Assembly (NCBI GenBank): GCA_963969395.1
Contig: OZ017797.1
Coordinates: forward strand, 36,146,001-36,210,000
DNA: 64,000 bases
Reading direction: 5' to 3'
Source: Pseudoscleropodium purum
Lineage: Eukaryota; Streptophyta; Bryopsida; Hypnales; Brachytheciaceae
Of this stretch, positions 60,629 to 64,000 are shown piece after piece; the first letter of the stretch is position 1; each line of letters starts with the position of its first letter. The translations under genes were made by a program, and so were the position numbers. The notes below the pieces were generated by a model. That model was not told the origin of the DNA. It did not search any database and saw only the letters and a program-made list of their open reading frames with translations.

Positions 60629-61686
60629 TTAATCTCTAAAGTCCCAAGGACTTTTATTCATCAAATTCCACTTGAAATTGTCATTTCTATTGCAAGGTGC
60701 AAAAAAATTTGGAAATTATTATTTTGTATATCTAACCATGGGTTTGTTTACTAGGTTTATGTGATAGTGTTTGGAAGAAATTTTAGAAACTTTGGCCATG
60801 TGAATTCTAAAACATTTGTATATAAAGTGAAAAAGTACTTTTTTGCACCTTCCTTGACTAGATCTTAAGGCTTCAAATCTTCTTATCTTAAAAATTTTGC
60901 ACTACCAACATTAAATCAAAAGAAGTTTATGTTAAAAAAATTGAGTTGAAACTTTAGGGGGAAAATTTAAAAACATACGTTTAATTTTAATTTTTTGAAA
61001 AATTGTCAAGTAGAATAAGATACAAGATAGAAGGAAAAACTAATGAGACTAAGGGCCTGTTTACATCCAAAAAACTTTAGGTTGGAGTCCAAAGAAATGG
61101 AGTGTTTTGATTGGATCTTTGCTTTGAATCCATAATTATCTTCCAATCAAAACACTCCATTCCTTTGGGCTCCAATCTAAAGTTTTTGGGTGTAAACAAG
61201 TCTTAAGGTGGAATTGAAACACAATAATTTCAATGTTAAGATTGTTCTAACAAGTGAACTAAACCTTGTCAAATCTTTTTTTTTAAATCTGAAAAGTTAT
61301 TTAAAAAAGAACTCCTAATGCTTAAATGCTTAGATTGTCTAAAAAACAAGATTGTTCATAATTTCTTGTGACTAGTTGAAATAGAGTAAATCAAATCTAT
61401 CTATCTAAACAAAAATACCTTCTATAAGACACAATATTTTGAAAATTTTATTTTGACATTTTGTGATTATTTTGGTGCTATTTGATGAATCCTATTTTGG
61501 AATTATTGTGGCATAACTTTTTTCCCTTGCACTAATTCAAATAAAATTTATATTCCTAGAAAGCTGATGCATAATTTTCCACCCTTCATAAAAAATTTCA
61601 AAAATCAAGGCAAAAATTGATACCACAGGAACCTATCCAAAATCCAATTTGTCCCCCTAGGAGGGAACTGGGACTTTAGGGGTTAA
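60629..61686. mobile_element. Unit F: ~1.06 kb TIR element carrying a nested MITE
   Basis: Ends TTAATCTCTAAAGTCCC (60629-60645) and GGGACTTTAGGGGTTAA (61670-61686) are inverted repeats with 15 of 17 positions matching. The interior aligns with unit E except for a 151 bp MITE at 61053-61203; without it the length (~0.9 kb) matches units A, B, C and E. Confidence 0.7.
61053..61203. mobile_element. Tourist-like (PIF/Harbinger) MITE with TAA target duplication
   Basis: The element is a near-perfect hairpin with ~63 bp arms. It begins GGGCCTGTTTACATCC and ends GGGTGTAAACAAGTCT. TAA flanks both sides (61050-61052, 61204-61206). Unit E shows the empty site with a single TAA. Short hairpin form plus TAA duplication and a GGGCCTGTTT-type terminus are typical of Tourist MITEs. 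Confidence 0.85.
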
Positions 61687-62867
61687 GTTTCTAGAAATAT
61701 TTTTTAGTTTTTTGCTTGCTTTGATATACAATTTTTCTAAAAACTAATAACTTTTATAACATTTATCAAAATGATATGAAATAAAACTTCAAAAATAGAG
61801 CATGATTAGGAGCCATTCTAGAATTTCTATGCTAAATTTTTTATGTATAATGTCAATAAAGTTTGCCTAAATTCTCCAAAATTTTAAAAATTGAATACTA
61901 GTATGATTGATTAGAAGGACAACTAGGATGTCTTTATAGCTATAGTAGCAAAAACAAAGTATTAGGAATGACCTTCACAATGCCACAACCAAGTCATTAG
62001 AAAAAACTATGAACCCTAAGAGGGCAGTTAAGCTTTCATTTTTTGGCCCCTGTGGTGCAAGTAGAGAAAAAATAATTATTTTTGGAATACAAAAAAAAAA
62101 TAGTAAAACCAGATGTGGTGTTGATGTGCCACTAGTGCCACATCAAATTCTAATTTTAAAAAATAAAAAATAAAAAATAATTTTGTTTCTTCTTTAATTG
62201 CATCGGGGGAATTCAAAACTCACAGACTTTTGGAGGGCTGAAATTTTTCCCAATGCATAAATGTAAGAATCTGCCCCCTATTTTGAAGTGGTTGATTTTG
62301 TACTTCTTGCCATCACCAAAGTGTTTGAGGGTCTTTGATTCCTAATATGAAATTTAAATTTCCAAATGTTTTTGTTGGTGGTAAACAAAACAATACTTTA
62401 CATGGTTTCTGAGAAAAAGAGGCAATGTGGAGGGGGTCGATTATCCCTAGATATTTATAACATTATTATCTAACATTAGGGTCCCCTTTTCCTCCCCCCC
62501 AGTTGCTCAAAGTTGCAATTTTTTAATCCACTAAAAAAATTATTGATTTTGATTTTCACCCTCTTGCTTCGTGAAGTCCGGCACCCAACATTGATGTCAT
62601 GACAAGAATTACTTAGCATTGGTAACCTTGTGTGGAAGCCCATCTACTGTGTATGAGTTGATCACAAGTTTATAAGCTGCCTGCCAATGACAATCGACAC
62701 ATTAACCCCTAATGACCAAAGCAATCATTTTCTGGTTGCTACTCCTCTTTTTAGACCTGCACATTCTCAAATTCTGAATTAAAAAAAAAAAAAAAAATCT
62801 TAAAAATAGATTGTATTATGAATCCAATAGTCATAGTTTCATCAAATTATGAGTAAAACTTCACGTT
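61687..62867. other. AT-rich intergenic DNA, nothing recognised
   Basis: A 'gatgtgccactagtgccacatc' palindrome-like box is near 62115, and a C-rich run near 62490. No gene. Confidence 0.45.
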
Positions 62868-63419
62868 GTGGAGTTTTTTGAAGTTGAGTGGTGTTGTATA
62901 GTTCACAACTCATTTTGGTTGATTCAATTTTGGCATAGACTGAAAAGTCAGCCAACCAATGTGATTGTTTTCCACCTCAAAAAGGTTAGATCCTCCTCGA
63001 AAAGGGCACACGTCCAAGGAGCTCAACAAGAAGACAAGTGTCCCATTCTTGTTTTTTGTACAAACATTGTTCTCATTTCAATGACCACCATGCATTGTAA
63101 ACTCCACCATGAATTGAAAAATGCTTGGAATGTTGTGAAATTTTATATGAGTAAGGTAGTGTGCTTAGAAAGCATCCCTTTAAGGACTAAGGTGGGTACC
63201 CCTAGAACCACTACTTTTTGCTACTTAGCCTATTTGCTATTCTTAGATTGGTTAGATTTTTATATGTTCTTATTGGCAAGTGAAAGGTGGTTCCAACACA
63301 CTAGAGAATGTGGCATTTGGATATTGTATGCAAAAGTTATTAAGGAACAAAGTTTGGTTCTAAAAGTGTTTCTTCCAAATAGGTATAGAATTGACTTTGG
63401 AGATGTATACAAAGTGTAG
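62868..63419 (+). CDS. Unrecognised 183-codon open frame containing repeat module R6, copy 2
   Basis: The frame is long for such AT-rich DNA, but it opens with GTG; the first true ATG is about 72 codons in (MTTMHCKLHHELKN). The C-terminal part (63187-63395) is the R6 module shared with 2218-2440, including LLASERWFQHT and IWILYAKVIKEQSL. No domain is recognised. Since part is repeated and decayed at 2.2 kb, I favour an element-derived or chance frame over a host gene. Confidence 0.25.
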   Translation: MEFFEVEWCCIVHNSFWLIQFWHRLKSQPTNVIVFHLKKVRSSSKRAHVQGAQQEDKCPILVFCTNIVLISMTTMHCKLHHELKNAWNVVKFYMSKVVCLESIPLRTKVGTPRTTTFCYLAYLLFLDWLDFYMFLLASERWFQHTRECGIWILYAKVIKEQSLVLKVFLPNRYRIDFGDVYKV

Positions 63420-64000
63420 ATGGTGCTTTAAGGTTAGTGGCACATTTGGGTGAACCTACCTTAGTTGGCCTTTCTAATGGTTTTCAGATGCTTGAAAGCA
63501 TTTTCACTTATTTTTCACTTGAAGAAAAACTGATGCAAAATCTAATAGAAGTAGTTTCATACTTTTTGGAGCATTTATGAATTACTTATGAATTTCCAAA
63601 GAATTTTGCGATAGGCACCTATTTGTGATCATAGGCCTTCAAAACCTACCCATGCATAGCCTTAAAAATGATATGGATTGTCCAAAAACAAGCATTGCGG
63701 CATGCAAAAAGTAATAGACAATGTTCCTAAATGCAATCATAACTAAACTTAAACAAATCTTTTAATTCTTTAACATTTGTAAGAAGAAAATTGGGCAATC
63801 CATTTTCATTTAGAAAAATTAAGTGAACACATTCTGGCTTTGAAATAGACACACCCTAAACTTTATTCCATCCATTAGCAAAGTAAGAACCAATACCTAA
63901 CAAATCTTATTATGCTCACATCATGCCATCATGGATAGTCCATTTCAGAACCACTTACTATCCATTTCATAGCTTTTTATAGGGACTATTTGGAGAAGAG
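63420..64000. other. AT-rich right flank, nothing recognised
   Basis: No coding sequence, repeat partner or element end was identified in this window. Confidence 0.4.

Overview
The window looks like nuclear DNA of a land plant. The genes are multi-exon with GT-AG introns, two encode plant-type 2-oxoglutarate/Fe(II) dioxygenases, and the intergenic space is very AT-rich and built from decayed transposable elements (Ty1/copia, Ty3/gypsy, hAT, CACTA-like, MITEs). The copia element uses a primer-binding site typical of half-tRNA-primed elements. Together with the dioxygenase style this is compatible with a bryophyte or another non-flowering plant, but the species cannot be fixed from the sequence. 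There are no operons, rRNA genes or CRISPR arrays. I found no tRNA gene by eye.

Layout. 1-12.6 kb is repeat-rich, with two copies of a ~0.93 kb TIR element, a CACTA-like element and a minus-strand Ty3/gypsy relic at about 9.06-11.5 kb. 12.6-17.3 kb is a gene island. It holds a class I SAM methyltransferase (13115-14298, +, 2 exons), preceded by tandem repeats, and tail-to-tail with it a 490-residue 2OG dioxygenase (16914-15201, -, 3 exons) with a Ser/Pro-rich N-terminal extension. 18.3-27.7 kb holds a hAT transposase pseudogene, a G-rich/minisatellite segment and an NBS-LRR-type leucine-rich-repeat fragment. 27744-32929 is a complete Ty1/copia element: two 402 bp LTRs, TCTTT target duplication, single-frame polyprotein broken by four stops. 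33-37.6 kb is repeats. 37.6-46.9 kb is a second gene island with a paralogous 2OG dioxygenase (38605-43766, +, 3 exons, ~2 kb introns) and a few uncertain fragments. 47-64 kb is nested repeats, including four more possible copies of the TIR element family, one interrupting another repeat and one carrying a Tourist-like MITE.

Gene logic. The two dioxygenases share both intron positions and phases, all catalytic residues and identical spacing, so they are dispersed paralogues. One has small introns and gained or kept a disordered N-terminus; the other has introns inflated more than 15-fold. The methyltransferase next to the first dioxygenase could act in the same specialised-metabolite pathway, but the sequence only shows proximity.

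The repeats are informative. Several copies give occupied/empty-site comparisons inside this one window, which define element ends and target duplications. All homology statements come from reading by eye; percentages are approximate.
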